Origin: Bos javanicus
Taxonomy: Eukaryota > Chordata > Mammalia > Artiodactyla > Bovidae
Reading direction: 5' to 3'
DNA length: 64,000 nucleotides
Assembly: GCF_032452875.1 (NCBI RefSeq)
Contig: NC_083871.1
Location: 4,315,692-4,379,691 of the forward strand
How positions within the stretch are numbered: position 1 is the first letter of the stretch; each line of letters begins with the position of its first letter. Shown here in pieces: positions 48,200 to 59,698 of this stretch. The notes beneath the pieces were generated by a model. The model was not told the origin of the DNA. It saw nothing but the letters and a program-made list of their open reading frames with translations, and searched no databases. The position numbers and the translations under genes are program-made.

Positions 48200-48667
48200 T
48201 CAGTTCATTTCAGTCATGTCCATCTCTTTGTGACCTCATGGACTGCAGCACAACAGGCCTCCCTGTCCATCACCAACTCCCAGAGTCCACCCAAACCCAT
48301 GACCATTGAATCAGCGATGCCATCTAACCATCTCATCCTCTGTCGTCCCCTTCTCCTCCTGACCTCAATCTTTCCCAACATCAGCATCTTTTCAAATGAG
48401 TCAGCTCTTTGCATCAGGTGGCCAAAATATTGGCATTTCAGCTTCAATATCAGTCCTTGCAATGAACACCCAGGACTGATCTCCTTTGGGATGGACTGGT
48501 TGGATCTCCTTTCAGTCCAAGGGACTCTCAAGAGTCTTCTCTAACACCACAGTTTAAAGGCATCTAATCTTCAGCGCTCAGTTTTCTTTACAGTCCAACT
48601 CTCACATCCATACATGACCACTGGAAAAGCCATAGCCTTGACTAGATGGACCTTTGCTGGCAAAGTA
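48200..48667 (-). repeat. BovB 3' part, interrupted by L1-BT
   Basis: A minus-strand BovB from tcagttcatttcagtcatgt to 'cctttgctggcaaagta'. The element resumes only at 49847, after the L1-BT, and the sequence that should follow 'ggcaaagta' is missing. Confidence 0.94.
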
Positions 48668-49846
48668 GCTTTTTATTTATTTATTTAAATACAAATTTAT
48701 TCATTTTAATTGAAGTTTAATTACTTTACAATATTGTATTGGTTCTGCCATACATCAACATGAATCCATCACTGTTATACACGTGTTCCCCAGCCCGAAC
48801 CCATCTCCCTCCTCCCTCCCCGTACCATCCCTCTGAGTCGTCCCATTGCACCAGCCCCAAGCATCCAGTATCCTGCATTGAACCTGGACTGGCAATTCGT
48901 TTTATATATGATATTATACATGTTTCAATGTCATTCTCCCAAATCATCCCACCCTCTCCCTCACTCACAGAATCCAAAAGAGTGTTCTGTACATCTGTGC
49001 CTCTTTTGCTGTCTCGCTTACAGGGTTATCATTACCATCTTTCTAAATTCCATATATATGCATTAGTATACTGTATTGATGTTTTTCTTTCTGGCTTACT
49101 TCACTCTGTATAATAGGCTCCGGTTTCATCCACCTCATTAGAACTGATTCAAATGTATTCTTTTTAATGGCTGAGTAATACTCCATTGTGTATATGTACC
49201 ACTGCTTTCTTATCCATTCATCTGCTAATGGACATCTAGGTTGCTTCCATGTCCTGGCTATTATAAACAGTGCTTCAATGAACATTGGGGTACATGTGTC
49301 TCTTTCAATTCTGGTTTCCTCTGTGTGTACACCCAGCAGTGGGATTGCTGGGTCATATGGCAGTTCTATTCCCAGTTTTTTAAGGAATCTCCACACTGTT
49401 TTCCATACTGGCTGTACTAATTTTCATTCCCACCAACAGTGTCAGAGGGTTCCCTTTTCTCCACACCCTCTCCAGCATTTATTGCTTGTAGACTTTTGGA
49501 TATCAGCCATTCTGACTGGCGTGAAATGGTACCTCATTGTGGTTTTGATTTGCATTTCTCTGATAATGAGTGATATTGAGCATCTTTTCATGTGTTTGTT
49601 AGCCATTTGTATGTCTTCTTTGGAGAAATGTCTATTTAGTTCTTTGGCCCATTTTTTGATTGGGTCATTTATCTTTCTGGAATTGAGCTGCAGGAGTTGC
49701 TTGTATATTTTTGAGATTAGTTCTTTGTCAGTTGCTTCATTTGGTATTATTTTCTCCCATTCTGAAGGCTGTCTTTTCACCTTGCTTAGAGTTCCTTTGT
49801 TGTGCAGAAGCTTTTAAGTTTAATTAGGTCCCATTTGTTTATTTTT
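48668..49846 (-). repeat. Young ruminant L1 (L1-BT) 3' portion, minus strand
   Basis: Reverse complement of an L1-BT: T-rich tail (gctttttatttatttattt), ttactttacaatattgtatt, 3' UTR (cctccctccccgtaccatcc), then antisense ORF2 C-terminal region (ggctgagtaatactccattg, agcagtgggattgctgggtc, ttctccacaccctctccagc, cttctttggagaaatgtcta). Two minus-strand coding pieces remain (49043-49396 and 49442-49780). 5'-truncated at 'cccatttgtttatttttgct'. Confidence 0.96.
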
Positions 49847-49921
49847 GCTTTTAAGCCAACTTTTTCACTCTCCTCTTTCACTTTCATCAAGAGACTCTTT
49901 AGTTCTTTTCACTTTCTTTAA
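49847..49921 (-). repeat. BovB remainder after L1-BT insertion
   Basis: gcttttaagccaactttttc, then 'caagagactctttagttctt'. These match BovB just upstream of the sequence missing from 48667, in the same minus orientation. Confidence 0.9.
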
Positions 49922-50254
49922 GAAGACATAATTAAAGTTTTCATTCCGCTTTAAAATCTTATGTTTCACAGAAGAGCTAGAGTTTGCAAATATAAACATC
50001 AGGAACAACTTAGTACAAGTGAAATGCTGCATAAAAACCTAGCACAATTACAGTGCAGTGCAAGTGACATTCACGTGAGGAAAAAACAGGAATTGCCACA
50101 ACAAGCATGAAAAATCCCACTGAAGTAGAGAAGATAAAAGGACAATGTCTCCAGTTAGTGAGCTTGATAGGACCTGTTAGTTAATCACCTCAGATAACTG
50201 CAGGTCATCACAGCAGGATATGCAATAATAGGGACAGGAAGGACCATCTTGACA
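49922..50254. other. Unassigned sequence
   Basis: No gene or repeat recognised. Confidence 0.4.
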
Positions 50255-50465
50255 TTTAGGCCCTGACCCTGGAGCCTGAATTCTAGGCACACATCCTAAG
50301 ACTCCGTTTCACCCTGGAGCAAGTTCTGTGATTCCACCAGCCCACCTTGGATCCTCACCTGTGTATGGGGCAAAACAACTGCCTTACTTGAGGTTGGGTG
50401 ATGATTGAATAAATACTGTGTACAGAATAATTGGCATACTACTGACTGCTGGTATTGCATGAGCA
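50255..50465 (+). repeat. MIR SINE fragment (probable)
   Basis: Degraded MIR order: 'ccctggagcctgaattctag', 'aagttctgtgattccaccag', 'tgtatggggcaaaacaactg', then 'ttgggtgatgattgaataaa' and 'tgtacagaataattggcata'. The 3' half fits best. Confidence 0.6.
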
Positions 50466-51227
50466 GTAAAATTACCATCATTATTTTGTTGGAAATGTAA
50501 TAGTCTGTACTAGCAATAAATATAAAAGTGCCTTAAGCAAGTAAGACAGATAACTTTGAAAAAAAAAAATCTAAGATGAATGGGACCTAATCAAAAGCTT
50601 TGCACAGTGAAGGAAACTATCAACAAAACTAGAAGATAACCTATGAAATAGAGAAGATATTTGCAAATAATGTGGCCAATGAGGGTTTAGTATTCAAAAT
50701 ATGCACAACAGCTCTTAAACTCGATATCAAAATGTAAAAAATACAATCAAAAAAAAGGGCAGAAGACCTGAACAGACTTTTCTTCAAAGAAGTTGTATAG
50801 ATGGTCAACAGGCATATGCAAAAAGCCTCAACATCACTAATTATTAGAGAGATGCAGACTATATTTAGGTTCCACCTAGTCAAAACTATAATTAGGTACC
50901 ACCTCCCACTGATCAGAAAAGTCTTTATCACAATGTTTACAAATAATAAATTCTGGAAAGGGTATGGAGAAAAATGAACCCTCCTAACTTTTAGTGGGAG
51001 AGTAAATTGGTACAACCACTATGAAGAACAGTATGTAAGTCCCTTAGATAAATGAAAATAGAACTACTATATGACCCCACTCCTGGGCATATATCCTGAA
51101 AAGAGAAAAACTCTAATTTGAAAATATGTATGCACCCCATTGTTCATAGCAACATTGTTTACAGTAGCCAAGACATGGAGACAACCTGAGTGATGTGTGT
51201 CAACAGATGACTGGCTTAAGAAAATGT

Positions 51228-51230
<3 letters not shown>

Positions 51231-51285
<55 letters not shown>

Positions 51286-51299
51286 ATATGAAAATGTGG

Positions 51300-51330
<31 letters not shown>
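51231..51330. repeat. TA microsatellite in two blocks
   Basis: Pure TA at 51231-51278 and 51304-51330. Each block is preceded by the same aaaatgtgggat word (51221-51232 and 51291-51302), so the unit seems to have been duplicated in tandem inside the L1 before or during TA expansion. Long in-frame Tyr-Ile runs on either strand are products of this repeat, not protein. Confidence 0.95.
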
Positions 51331-51502
51331 CTTTTGAAATAATGTCATTTGCAGCAACATAGATGGATATAGAAATTATCAAATTAAGCGAATAAAGTCA
51401 GACAAAGAAAATATTATATGATATATGCGGAATCCAGGAAGTAACACAAATCAATCTATATACAAAAACAGATTAACAGACATAGAAAACAAACTTATGG
51501 TT

Positions 51503-51785
51503 GCTGCTGCTGCTGCTAAGTCGCTTCAGTCGTGTCCGACTCTGTGTGACCCCACAGACGGCAGGCCGCCAGGCTCCCCCATCCCTGGGATTCTCCAGGC
51601 AAGAACATTCAAGTAGGTTGCCATTTCCTTCTCCAATGTATGAGAGTGAAAAGTGAAAGTGAAGTCGCTCAGTCGTGTCCTGTGTCTGACTCTTCGCGAC
51701 CCCGTGGACTGCAGCCTACCAGGGTCCTCTGCCCATGGGAGTTTCCAGGCAAGAGTATTGGAGTGGGGTGCCATTGCCTTCTCCG
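51503..51785 (-). repeat. Bov-A2 SINE with perfect 11-bp TSD
   Basis: CTG-repeat tail, two Bov-A units joined by a GTGAAAAGTGAAAGTGAAG linker, ending ccattgccttctccg. A perfect TSD, aacttatggtt, is at 51492-51502 and 51786-51796, splitting L1 sequence. CpGs are largely intact. Confidence 0.97.
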
Positions 51786-51934
51786 AACTTATGGTTACCA
51801 AAGGCCAAATGGGAGGGAGAAATAAACTAGGAATATGGGATTAACAAGGAATAAGGATTTATTCTAAAGCACAGGGAACTATAGCCAATATTTGTAATAA
51901 CATATAGAAAAATTATATATATAATGTATATATA

Positions 51935-52872
51935 AGTTGTTAAGTCACTCAGTAATATCCAAGTCTTTGCGACCCCATGGACTGTAGCACAGCAGGCTTC
52001 CCTGTCTTTCACTATCTTCTGTAGTTTGCTCAAACTCCTATCTATTGAATCAGTGATGCCATCCAACCATCTCATCCTCTGTCATCCCCTTCTCCTCCTG
52101 CCCTCAATTTTTCCTAGCAGCAGGGTCTTTTCCAATGAGTCAGTTCTTTGCATCAGGTGGCCAAATTATTGGAGTTTCAGCTCCAGCATCAGTCCTTTCA
52201 ATGAACACCCAGGACTGATCTCCTTTAGGATGGACTGGTTGGATCTCCTTGCACTCCAAGGGACTCTCAAGAGTCTTCTCCAACACCACAGTTCAAAAGC
52301 ATCAATTCTTCAGTGCTCAGCTTTCTTTATGGTTCAACTCTCACATCCATACATGACTACAGGAAAAACCATGGCTTAAATTATACAGACCCTTGTCAGC
52401 AAAGTGATGTCTCTGGTTTTTAATATGCTGTCTATGTTTGTCATAACTTTTCTTCCAAGGAGCAAGCATCTTTTAATTTCATGGCTATAGTCACTGTCTG
52501 CAGTTATTTCGGAGTTCAAGAAAGTAAAGTTTGTCACTGTTTCCACTTTTCCCCCATCTATTTGCCATGAAGTGATGGGACTGGATGCCATGGTCTTAGT
52601 TTTTGAAGTCGAATTTTAAGCCAGCATTTTCATTCTCCTCCTTCACCTTCATCAAGAGGCTCTTTAGTTCCTCTTCACTTTCTGCCATAAGGGTGGTGTC
52701 ATCTGCATACTGAGGTAGTTGGTATTTCTCCTGGCAATCTTGATTCCAGCTTGAGCTTCATCCAGCCTGGCATATTTCATGATGTACTCTGCATGTAAGT
52801 TAAATAAGCAGGGTGACAATATACAGCTTTGTTGTACTCATTTCCCAATTTTGAACCAGTCATTATTTCATG
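51935..52872 (-). repeat. BovB LINE, 5'-truncated, inserted in L1
   Basis: A minus-strand BovB from gttgttaagtcactcagtaa to 'cccaattttgaaccagtcat' in the RT region. tgtatatata flanks it at 51925-51934 and 52873-52882, which may be a TSD but is low-complexity. Old and frame-broken. Confidence 0.93.
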
Positions 52873-52887
52873 TGTATATATATATAT

Positions 52888-52962
52888 TAGAGACACCTGT
52901 GTGCTTTAGTCCATGGGGTGACAAAGATCGGATATGACTTAGTTACTGAACAGCAAATACAT
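52888..52962 (+). repeat. Bov-A/BovB 3'-end fragment
   Basis: Reads gagacacctgtgtgctttag, tccatggggtgacaaag, atatgacttagttactgaac. This is about 75 bp of the shared BovB/Bov-A 3' end in plus orientation, just after a minus-strand BovB. Confidence 0.8.
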
Positions 52963-53274
52963 TATATATATAATATATGCACATGTATATACATAAACAT
53001 GTGTATGTATATTTAAAATTGAATCACCTTCCTGTATACCTGAAAGCAACACAATATTGTAAATCAATTATACTTCAATTTAAAAATCTAGTCATTGGTT
53101 TATATTGTTGTCTCCACTAATCAATGACTCTTTTTATTAATTTGTAGGTATTTACTGAGGTTCCCCTCTGTGCCAGGACACACCAGTGACCACCACAAAA
53201 TTTACTTCAAAACAAGAATCTTACAAGGTAGAAGGTAGAAAGGAAAAGTGGATATAGTAAAACAGTTCACCTAC

Positions 53275-53500
53275 ATATATGTGTGTGCTAAGTTTCTTCA
53301 GTAGAGTCCAACACTATGTGATCCTATGAACTGTGGCCCACGAGACTCCTCTGTCCATGGGATTCTCCAGGCAAAAATACTGGGCTGGGTTGCCATGCCC
53401 TCCTCCAGGGGATCTTCCCAACTCAAGGACTGTACCCGTGTCTCTTATGTCTCCTGTATTGGCAGGCAGATTTCAACCAGTAGTGCCACCTGGGAAGACC
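53275..53500 (-). repeat. Bov-tA SINE
   Basis: gtgtgctaagtttcttcagt through the body to gtgccacctgggaagacc. tcacctac occurs at 53267-53274 and 53501-53508 as an 8-bp TSD. Confidence 0.92.
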
Positions 53501-53508
53501 TCACCTAC

Positions 53509-55039
53509 TTGAGCAGAACTCAAAACAGCTTCTTCTCATAAACTCAGTCTCATGACTGAACACCACTCACAGAATGAATAGTAGAGGTTGCAGAAGCTGT
53601 TGCCTTGTTGCACAATGGTGCAATGAAGCAGCATTGCAAGCATTCATACATATTTTTTACTTGAGACAGTATGATTTGTGTTTAACCTCATTTATATACA
53701 GAATATATTTATTATAGTATGTATATTATATCTATGCATATATAATTGTCAGACTAGTCTTTTAAACCAAAATTTCCATTGTAAAATCCTTCTAAGCATT
53801 TTAATGACATACTCCCCCTACAAAAGAATTATTAGACATTCCCAAGCAGAAAATTCTGAAGGACTGTGTTTTTTACAGCACAAAGCTTATAGGTAACAGT
53901 ATCGTATTGCATATGTAAAATTTTCCTAAAAAGGTAGATCTTATGTTATGTATTATTACTATAAAAATAATAAATAAGTAAATAAGGCAGGAGGTGATGG
54001 GTGCATTGATGGCATAGAATGTGGTGATTTTTTATAGGCATAGAATTTGCTCAAATCTCATTAAATTGTGTGCATTAGATATATACAGCTATTTGTATGA
54101 CAAGCCTACCAAAATACTGTGGTTTAAAAAAAGACTATGCATGTGCATATTATTACCCTCTTCATACAACCGAAATTACATCAAGGTGTGAATAACTATT
54201 GAAACTAGGGAGTCTTTTGAGAGTTCTTTGTTCCTACCAGCAGAAAGTCCTTTAGCACTTTCCACTTAGAAATGTGTGATCAATCTTTTTTAGGGAGAGT
54301 ATGTCATTAGAATGCTTATAAGGTTTTTAGAAAGAGAATTTTCATTTAAGACTGGTCTGAGAATTATATATTCATTGAATTATCATGCACTGAATTTCTT
54401 TCAAATATTCATTTCATGACAAATTATCGTTACAAGCATGACATTAGAATATTTCTTATTTTAATTATATGAACATGTAATTTTCAATGAATTAATGCTT
54501 TTGTTTGTTTAAAAAAATGGAACCATGTTTTATAACAAGGTTTCTATATAATAGGTTTTTTTTTCTTTTTTTTTTTTACTAACTGTATTTATTTTTTTAA
54601 AGAAGCTACAGCTACCATTTTGGGTTTTCTCAAATTGCATTTCTTTTTTGGCTGTTTTTGAAAGTTTTTTTTTTTTTTCACTTAAAATATAAAGATTTGA
54701 TAAATCTTTCTTCTGTAGTGAAATATTTAATGCAGGTGTATTACTGATAGCTATTTCATTAATTACCCATGAGTTTTGACATGATATGTACTGTAAAATT
54801 TGTAGAACTCAGGGTAAACTCAGACTACTTTCAGTATTTGAAAACATCAAAAAATCAGGACATCACTAAATGTGCTTACTTTATCATGACAAATATGTAT
54901 GTCACATCATGTCATAACCTTAAAGGGTTGATGGCTACAAGGAAATATATCATTTGTATCCCAGTTCTATTAGATTTGACATTTGGGAAGTGGTGAATAT
55001 ATCTTTCATGTGAAAACTATGATGGCAAAGATTTTCCAT
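53509..55039. other. Mostly unique AT-rich sequence
   Basis: T-runs at about 54557-54580 and 54667-54679. No gene recognised. Confidence 0.4.
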
Positions 55040-55725
55040 CATAAAACAAGTGTGAAGTTGACATTGTTATTTCTTTGGAGGGGACCGAAGCCATCTAGCC
55101 ATCTGGAGCTAGCAAATGTTAAGATACAAACACAAAGGGCGCAAAAGCCACTGACAAATCGCTGGGCTGTGATTCCCCACTCGATTACACAGAACTCTAC
55201 AGGAAGCACAACTGCAAGAGCAGCGCCAACTAATGCACAAGCAGAGCAGGCCCTTCTCATGAATACTCTAGGAGAGAACCAAGCAAACTTTGAGCCAGTG
55301 TTTAGACGTCTGCCATACTGAACTGAACTCACAGCATCTGGAAAGTACATTCAGTATAAACCTCGGCCTCCCCTAGCTCTCTTCCCCTGACCAGCGCTTT
55401 CTGATTTTGGTTTGTCTTTGTGTATTTGGTTGCTGTTGCTGCCATCCACGACCCAAGTCACACACATAACTGACTTTCAATCAGACCTTTTCTAAAAATC
55501 TTTCAGCCAAGTAGGTCACCAAGCTGAAAGTACAAATAAAAAGTCGACAAGCCAGGAGACAAGCCAAGACACAAAGAGGCAAGTACAGAGTCACCCAGAT
55601 GGATCAAATCATGACTTGGTGATTTTGACTCAAGAAAGCTGTCAAGTGCCAGGAAAATGGACTGTGTGTGCTATTTGCAGCGGGCTTGACACAGCACACT
55701 GGGCCAAGGTTTTTTTTACTGAACT
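55040..55725 (+). other. Non-repetitive CpG-bearing block; possible terminal exon or conserved noncoding element
   Basis: Unlike its AT-rich flanks this block keeps many CpGs (gggcgc, atcgct, actcga, gcagcgcc, agacgtc, cctcgg, cagcgc, gtcgac, gcagcgg) and no repeat. A weak acceptor (gttatttctttggag) ends at 55080. From 55082 a frame is open for 79 codons to TGA at 55319-55321, ending VFRRLPY; AATAAA follows near 55535. The minus strand is also open across 55039-55350, which weakens the coding reading. I do not recognise the peptide. It could equally be a conserved regulatory element. Confidence 0.3.
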
Positions 55726-56998
55726 TTTATTTTAAAGTAGCATTTACTTTGCTTGATAGCTCCAAATGCTATAAATGTACATTGTAGATGAACTGTAAAC
55801 CATAAACATATCAAATACTAAATACAAGTTACATGAAATCCTGCCACCACTAAAATGTCATAATAATTTTGATGTATCAATATTTACATACATACAAAGT
55901 AAGGTTTGAATTAATTTTTAGAGCCTCAATGTGCTAAAATATAGAATATTATTTTGCAACTAAGTTCAACTGCAATAGGGAAAAACAAATCTGATTCCAT
56001 ATCAAATCTGTTTCTTTTACTTTAACCTTTGTATTCTATTGTTTTTTCTCCTAATTAAGAATACTGTTTATATTCTGAAAAATGCAGGATATCCCATTCT
56101 CAAGACTCTGGCATTTAAGGGTGTAACACTTTTCTATTCAGATGGAGATACAAAGTTGCAGAAAAGAAAATAAGGTTTACAGAAACAGTGTATAACCTGA
56201 CTTACACCATATAGCTGCAATAAAAGAGGATTCCAACACCAAGAACTTTCATCAACTAACTACATCCCTGTCTCACATGGCCTTTAAAACTGCCTTGCTG
56301 AAACCCTTCAGGGAGTTTGGAGGTTTGGGGAACATGAGCCATCCTTTCTCCTTGAATGACACTGCAATCAATGGTTTTCTGCTCCAACTCCAACCTACCA
56401 ATTATGTTTGGTCCCACTGCGTGTTAGGAACATGAACGTGTTCAGTAACACAGCTTTCTCATGGTCTCCTATATCTTCTCAATTGCATAAACTGTCAATT
56501 TTCTTTAAGTTAATTCAGTCATTTCCAAACTTCATCCTAGTCTTATCCAAGTAAAATTGGCCTCTTTTGAATAATCAGTCAGATTTTCAGGATCCCTTTT
56601 CCTTCTCCCTTCCTTCGTATTCCCTTGAGTTCTGGTATATTCCAATGAGGCTCACATATGATCTTGTCCTAAGAGAAGCAACAGGGTGGAAGGCCCCACT
56701 GGTAAATCCTGGACGTGTTTTACCAGTAAACGTGACTACATGTGTAGTCTCACAGATGTCTCACATGTGTCAATCTTGCAGCCATTTCTGATATCATAGG
56801 AGCTACAAAAGTCAGAACTGAGGATAAGAAAGAGCTCAGCAGAGAGAGGAGACAGAGGGAGGGTGAGTAAGCCTGGCCACACATGGCTCTGCTTAACCCG
56901 AGGAACAAGAATGGGTTATGTCTGTGTTTCTTGGATAGCAAACACTGGCCTAGAGAGATGTCATCAGTGAGTGAACTAATTAAGCTCTCCTGCAGACC
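55726..56998. other. Unassigned unique sequence
   Basis: No gene or repeat recognised. A short CpG-poor stretch near 56575-56780 carries a 74-codon frame without family signal. Confidence 0.4.
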
Positions 56999-58421
56999 AG
57001 TTCAGTTCAGTCGCTCAGTCGTGTCCAACTCTTTGCGACCCCATGAACCACAGCACACCAGACCTCTCTGTCCATCACCAACTCCCAGAGTTTACTCAAA
57101 CTCATGTCCATTGAGTCAGTGATGCCATCCAACCATCTCATCCTCTGTCGTCCCCTTATCCTCCTGACCTCAATCTTTCCCAGCATCAGCATCTTTTCAA
57201 ATGAGTCAGCTCTTTGCATCAGGTGGCCAAAGTATTGGAGTTTCAGCTTCAACATCAGTCCTTCCAATGAACATTCAGGACTGATCTCTTTTGGGATGAA
57301 CTGGTTAGATCTCCTTGCAGTCCAAAGGATTCTCAAGAGTCTTCTCCAACATCACAGTTCAAAAGTATCAATTCTTTGGCACTCAGCTTTCTTTATAGTC
57401 CAACTGTCACATCCATACATGACCACTGGAAAAACCATAGCCTTAACTAGACACCCCTTTGTTGACAAAGTAATGTCTCTGCTTTTTAATATGCTGTCTA
57501 GGTTGGTCATAACTTTCTTTCCAAGGAGAAAGCATCTTTTAATTTCATGGCTGCAATCAGCATCTGCAGTGATTTTGGAGCCTCAAAAATAAAGTTCTTA
57601 TTTATTCAACAGAAAACACACTTCTGTTTCCTCATCTATTTACCATGAAGTGATGAGACCAGATGCCATGATCTTCGTTTTCTGAACGTTGAGCTTTAAG
57701 CCAACTTTTTCACTCTCCTCTTTCACTTTCATCAAGAGGCTCTTTAGTTCCTCTTCACTTTCTGCCATAAGGGTGATGTCATCTGCATATCTGAAGTTGT
57801 TGATAGTTCTCCCAGCAATCTTGATTCCAGCTTGTGCTTCTTCCAGCCCAGTGTTTCTCAGGATGTACTCTGCATATAAGTTAAATAAACAGGGTGACAA
57901 CATACAGCCTTGACATACTCCTTTTCCTATTTGGAACCAGTCTGTTGTTCCATGTCCAGTTCTAACTGTTGCTTCCTAACCTGCATACAGGTTTCTCAAG
58001 AGGCAGGGCAGGTGGTCTGGTAGTCCCATCTCTTTCAGAATTTTCCACAGTTTACTATGATGCACATAGTCAAAGGCTTTGGCATAGTCAATAAAGCAGA
58101 AATAGATGTTTTTCTGGAACTCTCTTCCTTTTTCAATGATCCAGAGGATATTGGCAATTGGATCTCTGGTTCCTTTGCCTTTTCTAAAACCAGCTTGAAC
58201 ATCTGGGAGTTCACAGTTCATGTATTCCTGAAGCCTGGCCTGGAGAATTTTGAGCATTACTTTACTAGCGTGTGAGATGAGTGCAATTGTGTGGTAGTTT
58301 GAACATTCTTTGGCATTGCCTTTTTTTGGGATTGGAATGAAAACTGACCTTTTCCAGTCCTGTGGTCACTGCTGAGTTTTCTAAATTTGCTGGCATATTG
58401 AGTGCAGCACTTTCACAGCAC
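56999..58421 (-). repeat. BovB LINE, 5'-truncated
   Basis: A minus-strand BovB from the agttcagttcagtcgctcag tail to just upstream of RT (tggcatattgagtgcagcac). The palm motif on the minus strand reads YADD (frame 57640-57903, at the 'ttgatagttctcccagc' side), and motif A FIDYAKAFDYVHHSK lies in 57976-58257. About 30 bp of unrelated sequence (gttcttatttattcaacaga) replaces BovB text near 57593-57625. Inactive. Confidence 0.95.
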
Positions 58422-59391
58422 CAAGGGCCTCACAAATATTTGGTGTCCACTGGATGTGGCTTTTCCTTGTTCTCCTACCTTTTGCCAGCTCCACACAAGT
58501 CTGCTACACTTAATATATCCAAACCTATAAGTGTGCCCCATGGATTGATACTCACTGAGATGCTCACTGCTCACATTTACAATCAAGTGTCTACACTTAA
58601 CACCTACCTACAACATTGTTTGGCTTGTCTTTGGTGGCACAGTTGAACTTTCATAACTCATTCAGCAATCATGCTTGATGTTCCTTAGCAAAATGTGTCT
58701 CTAAGACTAGCCCATAGGTATCTCCCTGACAATTGTAACGTTTAAAATATGTTCTCAATATTTTTAACCTGTTTTCTGAAAAGTACCAGCAATCCTCTTC
58801 AGAGTCACAATTTATGGTAAATAAATTTGAAGGTTTTGAGAGTTTGATCAACTTTTCTCCACAGACCACAGGAAAAAAAAAAAAAAGAGCTCTTTTTACA
58901 AATGCTGAGACACCTGGTGAGTTCAGTAAAAAAAAAAAAAAAAATGCCAAACAGATAAGATTCTCAATTCAAATGTTTCTCATATCAAAATGTGTAAATA
59001 TTTCAGCTCAAATTCTTTTAGGATATTTTCAATTTGTGTGTTTCAAAGAATCTACCTTCATAGACATTATTACACAACAAAATTGATCAAATATATTATC
59101 AGTTTATTTTTCTTTGAAGGTTTTCCCAATTTTTGAAAAATTATAGACCCTCTTAACTTCATTATAATTGGCTTCAGAATGCAATTTGTTGAATTAAAGA
59201 TTGACATTTCCTCAGATAATTCTTCCTGCTGGTTGAGGCATCCCAAAGTAGTTCTTGTATATTACTTCACCTGCATTATTGTCATTTACCATGTTCAATC
59301 CCTCCCTTTTTTTTTTGAAGCTAATCTTTGTGTCTTTTTCTATGCAGGGTTTGTTTCCAAAGTTCACTTTTTTCTAAAGCTGAAAATATAG
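58422..59391. other. Unassigned sequence with A-runs
   Basis: A-runs at about 58872-58885 and 58928-58943, and a T-run near 59308. No gene or repeat family recognised. Confidence 0.4.
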
Positions 59392-59698
59392 CAGGGTTTC
59401 CCTAGTAGCTCAGTTGGTAAAGAATCCACCTGCCCCTGGTTTGATTCCTGGGATGGGAAGATGTGCTGGAGAAGGGATAGGCTACCCACTCAAGTATTCT
59501 TGGGCTTCCCTGTAGCTCAGATGGTAAAGAATCTGCCTGCAGTGCACAAGACCTAGATTTCATCCCTGGGTTGGGAAGATCCCCTGCAGAAGTGAAGGGC
59601 TACCCACTCCAGTATCCTGGCCTGGAGAATTCCATGGACTGTTTAGTCCATGGGGTCCAAAGAGTCAGACACAACTGACTGACTTGCACTTCACTTCA
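59392..59698 (+). repeat. Bov-tA SINE, dimeric form
   Basis: The first head (ggtttccctagtagctcagt) with a deleted B-box side and a partial body is followed near 59502 by a second complete head (gggcttccctgtagctcaga), body, and a tail ending ttgcacttcacttcagtc. Same dimer plan as 1702-2033, 16433-16757 and 26809-27116. Confidence 0.92.

Larger units (their letters stand above)
50520..53092 (+). repeat. L1 3' portion, plus strand, heavily interrupted
   Basis: Sense ORF2 C-terminal text from 'gggacctaatcaaaagcttt' (50582) through 'gacctgaacagacttttctt' (50766) and 'gcaacattgtttacagtagc' (51149). It resumes after the Bov-A2 at 51786 (atggttaccaaaggccaaat) and ends at 52965-53092 with the terminal 'cctgaaagcaacacaatatt' and an A-rich end. 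Interrupted by a TA microsatellite, Bov-A2, BovB and a Bov-A/BovB end fragment. Confidence 0.85.

Noticed and set aside
49188..49817. 209-codon plus-strand frame as a membrane-protein gene
   Set aside because: It is the antisense of L1-BT ORF2. The true coding sense is the minus strand, where pieces at 49043-49396 and 49442-49780 match L1 ORF2.
51067..51382. Tyr-Ile repeat proteins on the minus strand
   Set aside because: They are translations of the TA microsatellite at 51231-51330.
55039..55350. Minus-strand 103-codon frame as a small membrane protein
   Set aside because: It overlaps the plus-strand frame in a GC-richer block where both strands stay open by composition. There is no recognisable family and no acceptor or promoter signal on that strand.
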